Positions 9,037 to 18,591 are shown, counted from the stretch's first letter. The stretch is 64,000 nucleotides of DNA from G963668435 sp963668435 (GCA_963668435.2 CAXXSC010000008.1:496001-560000); one strand, 5' to 3'. Notes: generated by a model not told the origin, from the letters alone. Made by a program: numbers and translations.

Positions 9037-10086
9037 ATGAACGACTATTCCATAGCGTTTTTTGACACGAAACCGTTCGACCGCCGCTCTTTCGAGCAGG
9101 TCAACCGGAAACACGGATTCCATATCAAATATTACAAGCACCACCTCAATCCCGATACTGCCAATCTCAGGATCGGATTCGATGCTGTCTGCGTATTCGT
9201 CAACGATATCATCACTGCCGATGTTGTCGATATGCTGGTTGAAACCAATGTCAAGGTCATCGCGCTCAGGTGTGCCGGCTACAACAATATCGATTTCAAG
9301 GCGGCCTACGGCAAAATACATGTTGTCCGCGTGCCCGAGTACTCGCCCTACGCAGTGGCGGAACACGCTGTCGCGCTGATGATGACACTCAATCGCAAGA
9401 CGCATCGTGCCTATTACCGCACCCGCGACAACAATTTCAACATCAGCGGCCTCCTCGGTTTCGACATGTACCAAAAGACCGCAGGCGTGGTCGGCACCGG
9501 CAAGATCGGCAAAATCCTTACCGGCATTCTCAACGGTTTCGGAATGCGCGTTCTCGCATATGACCCGTATCCCGACAGAGAATTCGAGGCCTCCGGCGGC
9601 GTTGAATATGTCAGCCTGGAACAGCTTTACGCCCAATCCGACATCATCTCCCTGAACTGCCCGCTGACAGACGAGACCTACCACATGATCAACAGCGATT
9701 CGATCGAGAGCATGAAGGACGGTGTCATGATCATCAACACCGGCAGGGGGCACCTTATCGACACCGGCGCACTCATCAAGGGGCTGAAATCGGAGAAAAT
9801 ATCCGCAGCGGGCCTCGATGTCTATGAAGAGGAAAGCGCCTATTTTTTCCAGGATCATTCCGACCAGATCGTGAACGATGATATTCTCGCACGGCTTCTG
9901 ACATTCAACAATGTGCTTGTCACCTCGCATCAGGGCTTTTTCACCAGTGAGGCGATCACGAATATCGCAGAGGTCACCCTCGGTAACATCAGCGGATTTT
10001 TTGCCGGTGAAATCCTTGAAAACGAGATCTGCTACAAGTGCGAAAGCGGCAAATGTAAACGTCAGGAGGGCAAACGCTGTTTCTGA
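9037..10086 (+). CDS. D-2-hydroxyacid dehydrogenase, LdhA-like, with Cys-rich tail
   Basis: A 349-residue NAD-dependent enzyme predicted to reduce pyruvate or a related 2-oxoacid to the D-hydroxyacid. The nucleotide-binding glycine motif VVGTGKIG is at residues 151-158, the substrate-arginine region ALRCAGYNNIDF near 76-87, the TGRGHLIDTGAL loop follows, and the catalytic His is in TSHQGFF near the end. Length and order fit the D-lactate dehydrogenase branch rather than the formate or glycerate branch. Odd feature: after the normal end the chain closes with Cys332, Cys335, Cys340 and Cys348, a possible metal or redox tail. AAAGGA precedes the ATG. Confidence 0.85.
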   Translation: MNDYSIAFFDTKPFDRRSFEQVNRKHGFHIKYYKHHLNPDTANLRIGFDAVCVFVNDIITADVVDMLVETNVKVIALRCAGYNNIDFKAAYGKIHVVRVPEYSPYAVAEHAVALMMTLNRKTHRAYYRTRDNNFNISGLLGFDMYQKTAGVVGTGKIGKILTGILNGFGMRVLAYDPYPDREFEASGGVEYVSLEQLYAQSDIISLNCPLTDETYHMINSDSIESMKDGVMIINTGRGHLIDTGALIKGLKSEKISAAGLDVYEEESAYFFQDHSDQIVNDDILARLLTFNNVLVTSHQGFFTSEAITNIAEVTLGNISGFFAGEILENEICYKCESGKCKRQEGKRCF

Positions 10087-10118
10087 TATCCGTCATTGAA
10101 CGGCCGCTGAATGGCAGA

Positions 10119-12620
10119 ATGACACTCGCTCTCTGCCTGATCACGCTCCTTGTGATGCTGTTCTCTTCAGGAAGCGCCGCCGGTGATTTCTCGCTCGAGA
10201 ACAGCCGTCTGAGTGTCATGATCGAATCGGACGGTTTCGTCATGCACACACACGACAAAGCATCCGGCAGGGAATACCGGAGCTTTCGCCTCGACAGCAT
10301 CTCTTTTCTCGGAGGCAGTTCGTCCAGTGACAGCTGTTATTTCAGATACAGCATACCGTCGGGTGATTTCCCTGTGGATGTTACTGTATCACTCGACAAT
10401 AATGCCATTGCCTTCACCCTCTCCGCCGATCACGATGCAGCTTTATCGAAAGCGTTCTCGTTTCCGGGCCCAATAGAGACCGGCGAGGACGAATATTATG
10501 TCATCCCGCGCACGACAGGCTTTATATCACCGGTCACCGAACCGTGCCCGTTCGGCACATTCCACATGTGGACCTACAAGGCGACCATGGCGTTCGCCGG
10601 TGTCACCGATCTCGAAAGCGGCCACATGATAGTCAGCAGCGATCCCTGGGACAGCCTGATCGAAATCTCGCGCCCCGACTGGAAAAACCCCTGCTACAGT
10701 CTCACTCTTAAACACGAACCCTCGATGCAGACATTCGGCTATGACAGGCATTTCGCCATCCATTTCATTGACAGGGGCGGTTATGTCACCATGTGCGGTG
10801 ACTACCGTAAACACGCCGAAAAGCTCGGCTATGTCAAAACCCTTCGCGAGAAAGCGGCAGAAAATCCGGCGATCGACCGTCTCATCGGCGCGGTTGATTT
10901 CTGGACACACACGACCTACTACGGTAAAGAACTGATTGAACAGCTTGTCGACTACGGTTTCGACCGGGTGCTGTTCACCATTCCGAGCGGCTACATGTCC
11001 TACGACGATCATTCGGAACTGATCGATACCGCCCACGAGGCCGGTTATCTCACCTCACGCTACGATTGTTTCACCGATGTCTATCCTGCCGGCGAACACC
11101 CCGAGGTCGACTGGCTTGAACGCGAGGGCTACCCGGAAAATATCATTGTCAATGCGGACGGCAGCCTTCACAAGGGATGGATCACCTACCTTGAGGACGG
11201 CACAGCATTCCAATGCGGCGTCAGCTGTTCAGTCACACACGGCCAGTACGCCCGGAGAAAAATAGACGCTGACATCGTTGCCGGAAACGATTATTCGGCA
11301 CGTTTTATCGACGTTGAGCTGGCCTCCCTCCTGAAAGAGTGTTATTCGGCAACACATCCGGCCTCGCGCCACGATGACGCAATCCACCGCACGGAAACCC
11401 TGGGAATAGTCAAGAACGAGTACGGCCTTGTCACCGGCAGCGAGGAGGCGCGTGAATGGGCTTTCAGCAACTGCGATTACGGCGAGGGAACAATGACCCT
11501 GTTCAAACATGAAAATTCCGCCTATAACTGGGCCGATCCTGTAGAAAATCCCGGAGGGAATTTTGTCGACTATTCGATGAACGCGGCGTACCGCGTGCCC
11601 CTACATCCTCTTGTCTATCATGACTGCCATGTGCCGACATGGTATACCGGTGACGGCGCGACGAAAGTGCCCGGTTACTGGGACAACAAGGATCTCCTGA
11701 CAGCGCTCTACGGCACCATGCAACTTTTCATGGCGGGAAAGGCTGAACGCTGGGAGGAAAACCTCAAGCGCTTTGTCACGAGCTACCATACGACCTCGTC
11801 AATATTCCGCAATGTCGCCTATGAACGCATGACCGGCCACGAAATGCTCACGCCCGATTTCCTCGTCCAAAAAAGCAGTTTCGCCAACGGCTGGGAGGTT
11901 GTCGCCAATTTCAGGAACTCCAGCTATACCTATAACGGGAAAACGATAGCAGCGATGGGGTTGTATGCGGGGAACGGTGGTGAAGAGGTGATGAAAATCG
12001 AGGAAAACGGCAGTGTACACACGGCTGTCGCGCTCGAAGACCGTATTTACCTCGCTCCCGGCGGAAGACAGACGGAATATAACGGTGTCCGTTCGACCGG
12101 GCCGGTTTTTATCTGCCGCGAAAGTGACAACAGACTTCATGCTGCCTGTATCGCAACAACACCTTATATCGACATCAAGGGCGGCGAACTGCCCTGGCCT
12201 GCGGAGTCGTTCGAGGTGTTCGATAAAAACGGGAATTCATTAAAGCAATACGATCTTGGCGACGGCTGGATACGGATCAACCGACCGGGCGGCAACGGCG
12301 CCATGACAATCGATTACATCCCCGCAACCAATGTCGAAAATACGGAACAAAAACAGCCACAAAACGTAACGCTGAACATACACCCGAATCCGTTCAACGC
12401 CGTTTCGTCAATCAGCTATACACTGCCGAAGCAGTCACATGTGACACTGGAGCTTATCAATGTAGCGGGACAGAAAGTGGCGGTGCTGACAGACACTTCT
12501 CAGCGGGCGGGCAATTATAGTGTGGCAGTCGATGGGGCACAACTCACCAGCGGCCTTTATTTTGCACGGCTTGCAACAGACACGGGAGTTGTCACGCAAA
12601 AGTTGACGCTTGTCAAGTGA
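10119..12620 (+). CDS. Secreted glycosidase-like protein with type IX sorting domain
   Basis: An 833-residue exported protein. Signal peptide at residues 1-21 (LALCLITLLVMLFSSGSAAG). Residues about 25-230 form a beta-rich galactose-mutarotase-like domain. Residues about 240-560 look like a TIM barrel (GFDRVLFTIPSGYMSYDDHS, ARFIDVELASLL), followed by a beta domain to about 740. I assign no CAZy family; GH101-like or DUF5696-like enzymes are the nearest I recall. Residues about 755-833 (HPNPFNAVSSISYTLPKQSH, GLYFARL, KLTLVK) are a FlgD/Por-like type A sorting domain for the type IX secretion system, marking it as surface or extracellular. It ends 15 bases before the convergent Gfo/Idh gene. Confidence 0.7.
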   Translation: MTLALCLITLLVMLFSSGSAAGDFSLENSRLSVMIESDGFVMHTHDKASGREYRSFRLDSISFLGGSSSSDSCYFRYSIPSGDFPVDVTVSLDNNAIAFTLSADHDAALSKAFSFPGPIETGEDEYYVIPRTTGFISPVTEPCPFGTFHMWTYKATMAFAGVTDLESGHMIVSSDPWDSLIEISRPDWKNPCYSLTLKHEPSMQTFGYDRHFAIHFIDRGGYVTMCGDYRKHAEKLGYVKTLREKAAENPAIDRLIGAVDFWTHTTYYGKELIEQLVDYGFDRVLFTIPSGYMSYDDHSELIDTAHEAGYLTSRYDCFTDVYPAGEHPEVDWLEREGYPENIIVNADGSLHKGWITYLEDGTAFQCGVSCSVTHGQYARRKIDADIVAGNDYSARFIDVELASLLKECYSATHPASRHDDAIHRTETLGIVKNEYGLVTGSEEAREWAFSNCDYGEGTMTLFKHENSAYNWADPVENPGGNFVDYSMNAAYRVPLHPLVYHDCHVPTWYTGDGATKVPGYWDNKDLLTALYGTMQLFMAGKAERWEENLKRFVTSYHTTSSIFRNVAYERMTGHEMLTPDFLVQKSSFANGWEVVANFRNSSYTYNGKTIAAMGLYAGNGGEEVMKIEENGSVHTAVALEDRIYLAPGGRQTEYNGVRSTGPVFICRESDNRLHAACIATTPYIDIKGGELPWPAESFEVFDKNGNSLKQYDLGDGWIRINRPGGNGAMTIDYIPATNVENTEQKQPQNVTLNIHPNPFNAVSSISYTLPKQSHVTLELINVAGQKVAVLTDTSQRAGNYSVAVDGAQLTSGLYFARLATDTGVVTQKLTLVK

Positions 12621-12635
12621 GCCGGGCAGCTGAAA

Positions 12636-13790
12636 TCACCGTTTCAGTGCTTTCATATAGGCCTCGATAATTTCCTCGGAGTAGCTCCGGCTGAATCCTT
12701 TCGGGAATCCGGCATCCCAGTTTTCGGGAAGCGCCGCAACCTCGACCATCGCGCCATCCTTGGCATAGACCGAATGGAGCACTGAGAGAAATATCCTGAG
12801 TTTCGCCTCGGTGTATTCGAGCGGTTCCGGCGCCTGTTTTGTACGGATCATCCGCTCGAAAGAATGGAGCATTTCAAGGTAGGTATAGATGTCCTGGTTC
12901 CAGGCGCGGCCGTCCACATCGCATGAGACCTCGAAATCGTCATCCCTGCCGTATGCCCTCACCGAGCACATGATATCTTTCAGACGGGCGTGGTGAATAC
13001 TGCCGTGGAACAGTCTGCCGTCGCGGCGATGTTCGATACGAGTCAGGCCGGGCGCGTTGACAGGATTCTCCGTGCTATGGCCGATACGCTCGATATCGAC
13101 ACCCATGCATTTGAGTGTAAACCACAGGCCGTGCAGGACATACATGTAAACATTGGATGCGGCGTTGCGTGCCTCGTAGGCCATGATGTCGCCGATACGC
13201 TCCATGCGGTGATGGGCGATCTCGACCTCTTTCAGGTATTCGTATGCAGAGGCGACCATGAAAGGCGTACCTGTGCGCCGGGAGGCATCGAGAACAGTCT
13301 GCGCCCCTTTCATTCCACTTGCCATCGGACGGTCGAAGAAACAGGGTATCCCCGCCTCAATATAGGGCAGCGACAAATCGGGCATAAGTGGTGTAACGAA
13401 GAAATCGTCGATAAACATGCCGTCCACCACACCAGTCATGCTGTCAAACGTGGGCATGAGCTCGGCATCGTAACGCCCGGCAAGGCGATGTCCCGCCTCC
13501 CTGTCTACGCACCAGAGATGGCTGATACGCATACCAGTAGCCCGGGGCCTCCCCTCGGGCGGATTCAAATAACGCCACCATGTCGAACTTGTATGGCTCC
13601 AGAGGCCGAAAATACCGCCGATATTGAGTAGTTTCTCATCGCCGCGGCGAATTGCCTTATCTTTATTCCATGATTCGGCGCCGGGTAGATTTGTCTGCGC
13701 TCCGGCAGACGATGTGTTGGAAATACCTGCTGTCAGCCCGGCAGCAGCAGCAGCACCGGAAGAGAGAAAAGATCGTCTGTTCATTGGCAT
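12636..13790 (-). CDS. Gfo/Idh/MocA-family protein with Tat signal
   Basis: A 384-residue predicted NAD(P)-dependent sugar oxidoreductase-like protein. The leader MNRRSFLSSGAAAAAGLTAG is a Tat signal ending near AGAQ. The body keeps the fold (IEAGIPCFFDRPMASGMKGA, with FFDRPM in place of the usual EKP, then TPFMVASAYEYLKEVEIAHH), but I see no clean GxGxxG dinucleotide motif at the N-terminus, so cofactor binding or catalysis may be altered. AGAGG lies 7 bases before the ATG. It is the last gene of the fucosidase operon, 33 bases after the beta-propeller glycosidase. An export signal on this family implies a periplasmic role, with glucose-fructose oxidoreductase as the known precedent. Confidence 0.78.
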   Translation of the reverse strand: MPMNRRSFLSSGAAAAAGLTAGISNTSSAGAQTNLPGAESWNKDKAIRRGDEKLLNIGGIFGLWSHTSSTWWRYLNPPEGRPRATGMRISHLWCVDREAGHRLAGRYDAELMPTFDSMTGVVDGMFIDDFFVTPLMPDLSLPYIEAGIPCFFDRPMASGMKGAQTVLDASRRTGTPFMVASAYEYLKEVEIAHHRMERIGDIMAYEARNAASNVYMYVLHGLWFTLKCMGVDIERIGHSTENPVNAPGLTRIEHRRDGRLFHGSIHHARLKDIMCSVRAYGRDDDFEVSCDVDGRAWNQDIYTYLEMLHSFERMIRTKQAPEPLEYTEAKLRIFLSVLHSVYAKDGAMVEVAALPENWDAGFPKGFSRSYSEEIIEAYMKALKR

Positions 13791-13823
13791 GGTCTGGCCT
13801 CTGTCGTTATATGTCGGATTTCG

Positions 13824-14852
13824 TTATTTATTGGTACTTTCGTGTATGCAGTCGAAACGCCTGAGATAACATTCCTCGCCGTTATGCACCATCGAAATGC
13901 CCCAGCGAAGGTCGGGATCTGCATCTTGAATGCCAGTCAGGTCGGGACGGTATCCACCCGGAGCATCGGGACGGTCCGTGACTTTGAGATTCAGCCTGTC
14001 TGATGTAAAATCAAGGCCGTCCGGCGCGTATTCGATGCTCGAACTGAATGAAGCGAGCGCGGCGACACCTGTCCCGCACTTCCAGATGAGGACCTCATGG
14101 CTGTCAGCAAGGATCGGAGCACCATGTTTCATGTACGGCCCCTGCGGCCTGTCCGCAAACGCCACTCCCATTTGAGTGTAACGCGGCCCCTGCGGCCCGT
14201 GTTTCCTGCTGCGGCCTTTGTAATAGAACCAGTATTTACAATTGCGGTAAAGAAGCGAGGCATCATCGACTCGGTAACTGTCGAAATCTTCGGACTCGTC
14301 ACTTACCTCGAGTACCGGTTCGGCCTGCACTCGTAAAAAAGGCCCATCGGGAGAATCCGAGACAGCGACACCGATACCGGTGATATCGGTCGTGGAATTG
14401 TTTTCAAACACACCGTCATTCCGTCCCGGAGTAGGCTTGACGCCAGTATAGAACAGATAATATTTACCATCTGCCGCGATAATATTGGGCGTAAAAACCG
14501 CCTGCGAATCGAAAGCGCCCGAAGCACCAAGTCCAAGCGCCTCACCTTGCTCTGCCCAGTTAAAGCCGTCAGGAGAAGTCGCGTACCAGACAGTGCCCCA
14601 GTAGCCGGAGTGACGTCCGATCACTTTCGTGTACCAGACAAAATAAATATCACCGGCCTTGACAACATCGCTGGGATCACGGCGCGTACACCCAGCCTCA
14701 TAACCTATACCCGGCGTTTCGCTGTAACGGTAAGTCACCGGTCTGACCGGAGAGGAGTCTCCCGCATCGGCATTCGACGCAATACTTAGTATATATGTAA
14801 GCAGAATGACTGCAAACGACATAATCCTGCGGAATTCACTGGTTTTTTCCAT
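13824..14852 (-). CDS. Exported five-bladed beta-propeller glycoside hydrolase (GH43/GH117-like)
   Basis: A 342-residue exported protein. After a signal peptide (MSFAVILLTYILSIASNADA) come the propeller blades: RRDPSDVVKAGDIYFVWYTK, GTVWYATSPDGFNW, FDSQAVFTPNIIAADGKYYL and YWFYYKGRSRK. The early Asp in RRDPSDV and the Asp in FDSQAVFTPN are at positions typical of catalytic acids in GH43/GH32/GH117 propellers. The ATG at 14852 is chosen because the signal peptide starts there; a GTG 9 bases earlier has a better-placed GAGGAG. It follows the fucosidase by 10 bases, so the two probably act on the same fucose-containing glycan. Family choice among propeller hydrolases is uncertain. Confidence 0.72.
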   Translation of the reverse strand: MEKTSEFRRIMSFAVILLTYILSIASNADAGDSSPVRPVTYRYSETPGIGYEAGCTRRDPSDVVKAGDIYFVWYTKVIGRHSGYWGTVWYATSPDGFNWAEQGEALGLGASGAFDSQAVFTPNIIAADGKYYLFYTGVKPTPGRNDGVFENNSTTDITGIGVAVSDSPDGPFLRVQAEPVLEVSDESEDFDSYRVDDASLLYRNCKYWFYYKGRSRKHGPQGPRYTQMGVAFADRPQGPYMKHGAPILADSHEVLIWKCGTGVAALASFSSSIEYAPDGLDFTSDRLNLKVTDRPDAPGGYRPDLTGIQDADPDLRWGISMVHNGEECYLRRFDCIHESTNK

Positions 14853-14862
14853 AAAAATCACT

Positions 14863-16254
14863 CTACTCCTCGACATTATATACAGAGAAATCACGAATGA
14901 GAGGCTCGGCGGCCGACTGCCTGACAAGCAGCCGCAGTTTTTGCGCCCGCACCGTATCGAAATGCCCGATGAACTTGTGACCAATGCAACTTCCCTCGAC
15001 AAGCGCTGTCCATTTACCACCGACCATAGCCTCGACAGTGAAATCGCGCACACGCTCGCCCTCGGCGATATCCTCCATGAGGACGACATGGTTCAGTTCG
15101 CGTTCGCTGCCGAGATCGAGCACAAGCTCCTTCCCCTGCCCTTTCGCGGCGGCAAGCGGTGAAGAAAACCGCCGGGTGATCTCATCGCCGAATTCTTTCA
15201 GGCGTCTGACATCGGCATCGGGAACGAGACCGTCGGCATCGGGAGTGATACCCAGAAAGAGCGTGCTGTTTCGCCCCACTGACTTGTAGTACATATCGAC
15301 AAGGTTTTCGAGCGGAAAGATATGCTCCTCGTCACCCGGTTCCCAGAACCACTCATGGCGGCCGTTATAACCCCTGAGCGGCGCGTCAGACATGGCCGGC
15401 ATCCAGTATTTGCCACCGGGATCGCCGTATTTGATGAGCGCCAGATCCGGCTTTTCGTCGCGATGCTGCATCCATGCCGGATACGGGAATGTCGACCAGC
15501 AGGGATAGGGCACAGTGCCCGACTCGGACCCGCCCCAGCGGTAGTCGGCTCGCTCGTAATTATGGTAGAATATGCAGTCGGGCTGGTATTTCTCCACGAT
15601 AGGCCGGACATCAGGGCCGCCGAGTTCAGGGCCGTAAGCACCGCCGTCGAACCATATCTCGAACAAAGGGCCGTAACGTGTACAGAGCTCCTCGATCATT
15701 TTCTCGACATAACGGTTATAGTAGTCCTGCCGGTTCTTGCCGAACGCCTTGCCGGTAACAGCCATAAAATCGTGAACACCGTAATAGGAATTCCAGCGGA
15801 TACCAATATACAGTCCCGGCTCGAGACCGTATTTGCGGCAGGAGGCAACAAAATCGGCAACGATATCGCCCTTGCCGTCACGCCATTTCAGCGCCTTGAG
15901 GCAGTATGGGTTGACATCGGACTGGTAGAGGGAGAAACCTGTCTCGTGCGAGACAGTGAGCACAGCGGCTTTCGCGCCCATAGCCTTGACCGCGCGTATC
16001 CACTGGTCGGTATCGAGTTTTTCGGGATTGAAAATATTGTAGTCATCGACCGGCGTGACACGATTTTCGCGCTGGACATATTTTTTGCCGTCGAAAACAT
16101 GAAGATCGTAATGAAAGACCGCCATCAGTTCGGCATCCTGCCAAGCAAGCTGAGATGGTGACGGCCGGGGCAGATCAGGCTCGGCAGCATTGATGAAAGC
16201 GGGGGAAACAAACAGGAAAAGCACAAACAGTACGGCGGAATATCTGCGGATCAT
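14863..16254 (-). CDS. Alpha-L-fucosidase, glycoside hydrolase family 29
   Basis: A 463-residue exported retaining fucosidase. Signal peptide at residues 1-22 (RRYSAVLFVLFLFVSPAFIN). The catalytic TIM barrel contains FHYDLHVFDGKKY, AAVLTVSHETGFSLYQSDVN and the nucleophile strand FEIWFDGG, with Asp203 as the likely nucleophile. The barrel's usual HxTGFxxW is here HETGFSLY. Residues about 370-463 form a small beta domain (LNHVVLMEDIAEGERVRDFT), resembling the C-terminal discoidin-like part of GH29. The ATG at 16254 is preferred over 16269 because GAGAGGGGAAATA precedes it. It is the third gene of the operon. Linkage specificity is not deducible. Confidence 0.88.
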   Translation of the reverse strand: MIRRYSAVLFVLFLFVSPAFINAAEPDLPRPSPSQLAWQDAELMAVFHYDLHVFDGKKYVQRENRVTPVDDYNIFNPEKLDTDQWIRAVKAMGAKAAVLTVSHETGFSLYQSDVNPYCLKALKWRDGKGDIVADFVASCRKYGLEPGLYIGIRWNSYYGVHDFMAVTGKAFGKNRQDYYNRYVEKMIEELCTRYGPLFEIWFDGGAYGPELGGPDVRPIVEKYQPDCIFYHNYERADYRWGGSESGTVPYPCWSTFPYPAWMQHRDEKPDLALIKYGDPGGKYWMPAMSDAPLRGYNGRHEWFWEPGDEEHIFPLENLVDMYYKSVGRNSTLFLGITPDADGLVPDADVRRLKEFGDEITRRFSSPLAAAKGQGKELVLDLGSERELNHVVLMEDIAEGERVRDFTVEAMVGGKWTALVEGSCIGHKFIGHFDTVRAQKLRLLVRQSAAEPLIRDFSVYNVEE

Positions 16255-16280
16255 TATTTCCCCTCTCATGAGAGATATGA

Positions 16281-17213
16281 CTATTCCTCTCGCTGTCGAA
16301 TAAACGTCATTTTCGGCATGTTGATGAACTGCACGGAAAACATGAATCCCTGGATTTCGATAAGACCGCTTTTAACCTCATCGCTGTAAACCGGCGAGTC
16401 AGTGGCGAGATCAATGGTATTGCGCCGAATCGCAAACAAGCCTTTCTCCGGATTCCTCGCCCGAATATCGACGGCGATGGATTCCGGGCTCTTGCCTGCA
16501 TATTTTTTCGTGCCGGCCATTTTTTTGGCCATTTCGGCGACATTGTCATCGGTGAGCGTGATAACGTAACTGCTATCAGGATTGAAACTTATGGTGGAAT
16601 CACGGTATTCCGGTAAATCACGGTCAACATTACGCCAGACACCCTGAAGCTTGTCGAATCCGGGATCGTTCTCGCGTTTGCGGTAGGTGATACGGATAAT
16701 GCTTTTCGCGCTTTCGAGAGCGGTCAGCCTGTCTTTGTACTCATCGCGGGATCCCATGAGCTCGATAAGCGGGGCAAAAAGGTCCGGCTGGAATTGCCGG
16801 AGCGTGACATTAGGCGAGCTGTCCAGTATAGCAAGATCTTCGCGGTTTTCTTCCTCGGGTATGGGTATCCAGTCCTTAAGAAGCCATGCCCAGACACGTT
16901 TTCCCTCTTCGATGAACGTAATACGGCGGACATCCTCCAACTGCTCCTGATAATACGCGAGGACATCACCGACAGGTTCGGAACTGACATACATCACCGA
17001 CTCGTAAAACGGATCAACTGTTGGCACAACACGGACAAACACTGCTCCGGGCATGAGTTCGGCACCCAGAATTTTCGGATCGGGATTCGTCCCGAAAAGA
17101 TCGCCAGGCTGGGCCAGGCACTGAGTTCCGCCGGCTGTCATAACCAGCAGAAACATCGCAGCCAGCAGCCGGACACAGACTGTCATGAACTTCGCTGAAT
17201 GCAACCTCATCAT
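16281..17213 (-). CDS. Exported protein with C-terminal lipocalin-like domain, unknown function
   Basis: A 310-residue exported protein that I cannot assign to a named family. Signal peptide up to about residue 35 (VRLLAAMFLLVMTAGGTQCL; the Cys in this stretch could be a lipidation site). Residues about 50-110 (LMPGAVFVRVVPTVDPFYES, VLAYYQEQLEDVRRITFIEE) resemble the periplasmic module seen in many exported proteins that measures a soluble partner. Residues about 195-300 (LQGVWRNVDRDLPEYRDSTI, SFNPDSSYVITLTDDN) look like a lipocalin-type beta barrel. GGAAGGAGTATA precedes the ATG at 17213. It is the second gene of the URO-D/fucosidase operon. Confidence 0.55.
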   Translation of the reverse strand: MMRLHSAKFMTVCVRLLAAMFLLVMTAGGTQCLAQPGDLFGTNPDPKILGAELMPGAVFVRVVPTVDPFYESVMYVSSEPVGDVLAYYQEQLEDVRRITFIEEGKRVWAWLLKDWIPIPEEENREDLAILDSSPNVTLRQFQPDLFAPLIELMGSRDEYKDRLTALESAKSIIRITYRKRENDPGFDKLQGVWRNVDRDLPEYRDSTISFNPDSSYVITLTDDNVAEMAKKMAGTKKYAGKSPESIAVDIRARNPEKGLFAIRRNTIDLATDSPVYSDEVKSGLIEIQGFMFSVQFINMPKMTFIRQREE

Positions 17214-17269
17214 TATACTCCTTCCATCCCGTTTCCGCAAACACGCGGAACTTCGCCAAGCTCAAGCCA

Positions 17270-18532
17270 TCAGGAGGCTGAATCCCTGATTGCCGCAATC
17301 ATTGCCTGCATGTTTTCGACCGGCGTCCCAGCCTGAACGTTGTGAATACTGTTAAAAACGAATCCACCGCTTTCATTGAAAATACGGATTCGTTCGCTAA
17401 CTTCGCTGTAGACCTCATCGGCAGTGCCGAACGGCAGTGTTTTCTGCGTGTCGACGCCACCGCCCCAGAATACGAGATCATCGCCGAAATCGGCCTTGAG
17501 CTCCTCAGGCGCCATGCCTTCGGCAGAACACTGCACCGGATTGAGCACATCGAAACCAGCCTCGACGATATGAGGCAGAAGCGGCCGTATTCCCCCGCAG
17601 GAGTGGATAAACACCTTCCAGGGCGTATTCTCGTGAATCCAGTCGTTAATCTTTTTGTGGAACGGCTGGTAGAGTTCGCAATAGACCTCAGGTGAAATAA
17701 ACGGCCCGCGCTGGGTGCCGAAATCAGTTCCAGTCGTAAAAATGACCTCGATCCTGTCGCCGACAGCCTCTTTGACCAGGGCAAGGTTCTTCAGGCCGAT
17801 CTCGCATTGACGTTCAAAGACCTCTTTGACATAATCGTGCCTGAGCACTGTCGAAACATACCATTCCTCGATACCGCGGATGCCCCTGGGATCTTTCAGG
17901 CCGGGGCCGGGAACGAATGCGATGTCGCCGAACGCGGTACCGCCCATGCTGTAGCTGATGGCGTAATCAGTCTCCCGATACAGACGCTCCGATTCACGGT
18001 CGAGATGCCCGAGCTCTTCATCAGAATAAATGCCGAATTCCTCGAGGTTGTCATCCACGTTAAGATTATCGTCATCGACAGGTTTCTGGCGCTCGATCGA
18101 ATCGAAATAATAACCGCCATTGGGCATAACCGCTGATGGTGGATAGTTCCTGTCGCCGCCCGCATACATGGGGATATTGCCGTCCTTGTCCGGCTCGGTA
18201 TTGAAAAGTGCCGGGACCAAAACATCGGTGCCGTCAAATGTGGTCCATTCCTTCCAGCCGCCGTTCTCGAAACCGAACATGTTTTTCGTGCCGAAAAGGC
18301 CTACACAGTCGATACACATCTTTTCCCTGAGATCGTCACCGATCCCACCGAGCATCTGGTAGGGTTCGGTTACCTTTGTACGATCCATATCGCTGTCAAG
18401 CCCGAAAGCTTTCCTGAGCCCCGAAATAACCGAGACGGAAACACCGGAAACCATCGTTGAACCGAAATCGACCGGAACACGGTCGGGCTGGCTGTGATTG
18501 AGTGCAGCTTTGACACGTTCGCGGGATGTCAT
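17270..18532 (-). CDS. URO-D family protein, probable corrinoid methyltransferase type
   Basis: A 420-residue cytoplasmic TIM-barrel protein of the uroporphyrinogen-decarboxylase superfamily. The start TSRERVKAALNHSQPDRVPV is the classic family opening. The segment FIHSCGGIRPLLPHIVEAGF carries His310 and Cys312 of the HxCG zinc motif found in methyltransferases (MtaA/MtbA type), with VDTQKTLPFGTADEVYSEV near the end. The zinc motif argues against a haem-pathway decarboxylase. It heads the operon that also encodes a fucosidase, so it may demethylate a methylated sugar or aromatic released from the glycan; this is inference. No corrinoid protein gene is seen nearby. Confidence 0.82.
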   Translation of the reverse strand: MTSRERVKAALNHSQPDRVPVDFGSTMVSGVSVSVISGLRKAFGLDSDMDRTKVTEPYQMLGGIGDDLREKMCIDCVGLFGTKNMFGFENGGWKEWTTFDGTDVLVPALFNTEPDKDGNIPMYAGGDRNYPPSAVMPNGGYYFDSIERQKPVDDDNLNVDDNLEEFGIYSDEELGHLDRESERLYRETDYAISYSMGGTAFGDIAFVPGPGLKDPRGIRGIEEWYVSTVLRHDYVKEVFERQCEIGLKNLALVKEAVGDRIEVIFTTGTDFGTQRGPFISPEVYCELYQPFHKKINDWIHENTPWKVFIHSCGGIRPLLPHIVEAGFDVLNPVQCSAEGMAPEELKADFGDDLVFWGGGVDTQKTLPFGTADEVYSEVSERIRIFNESGGFVFNSIHNVQAGTPVENMQAMIAAIRDSAS

Positions 18533-18591
18533 GCTTCTCTCCAGTTATTATCGAATACTGATGATTTTTTTCAGTTTTTAAAGCATATCAA

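Noticed and set aside
8920..9930. 336-residue open frame antisense to the dehydrogenase
   Set aside because: The sense gene has intact NAD-binding and catalytic motifs and a good ribosome site.
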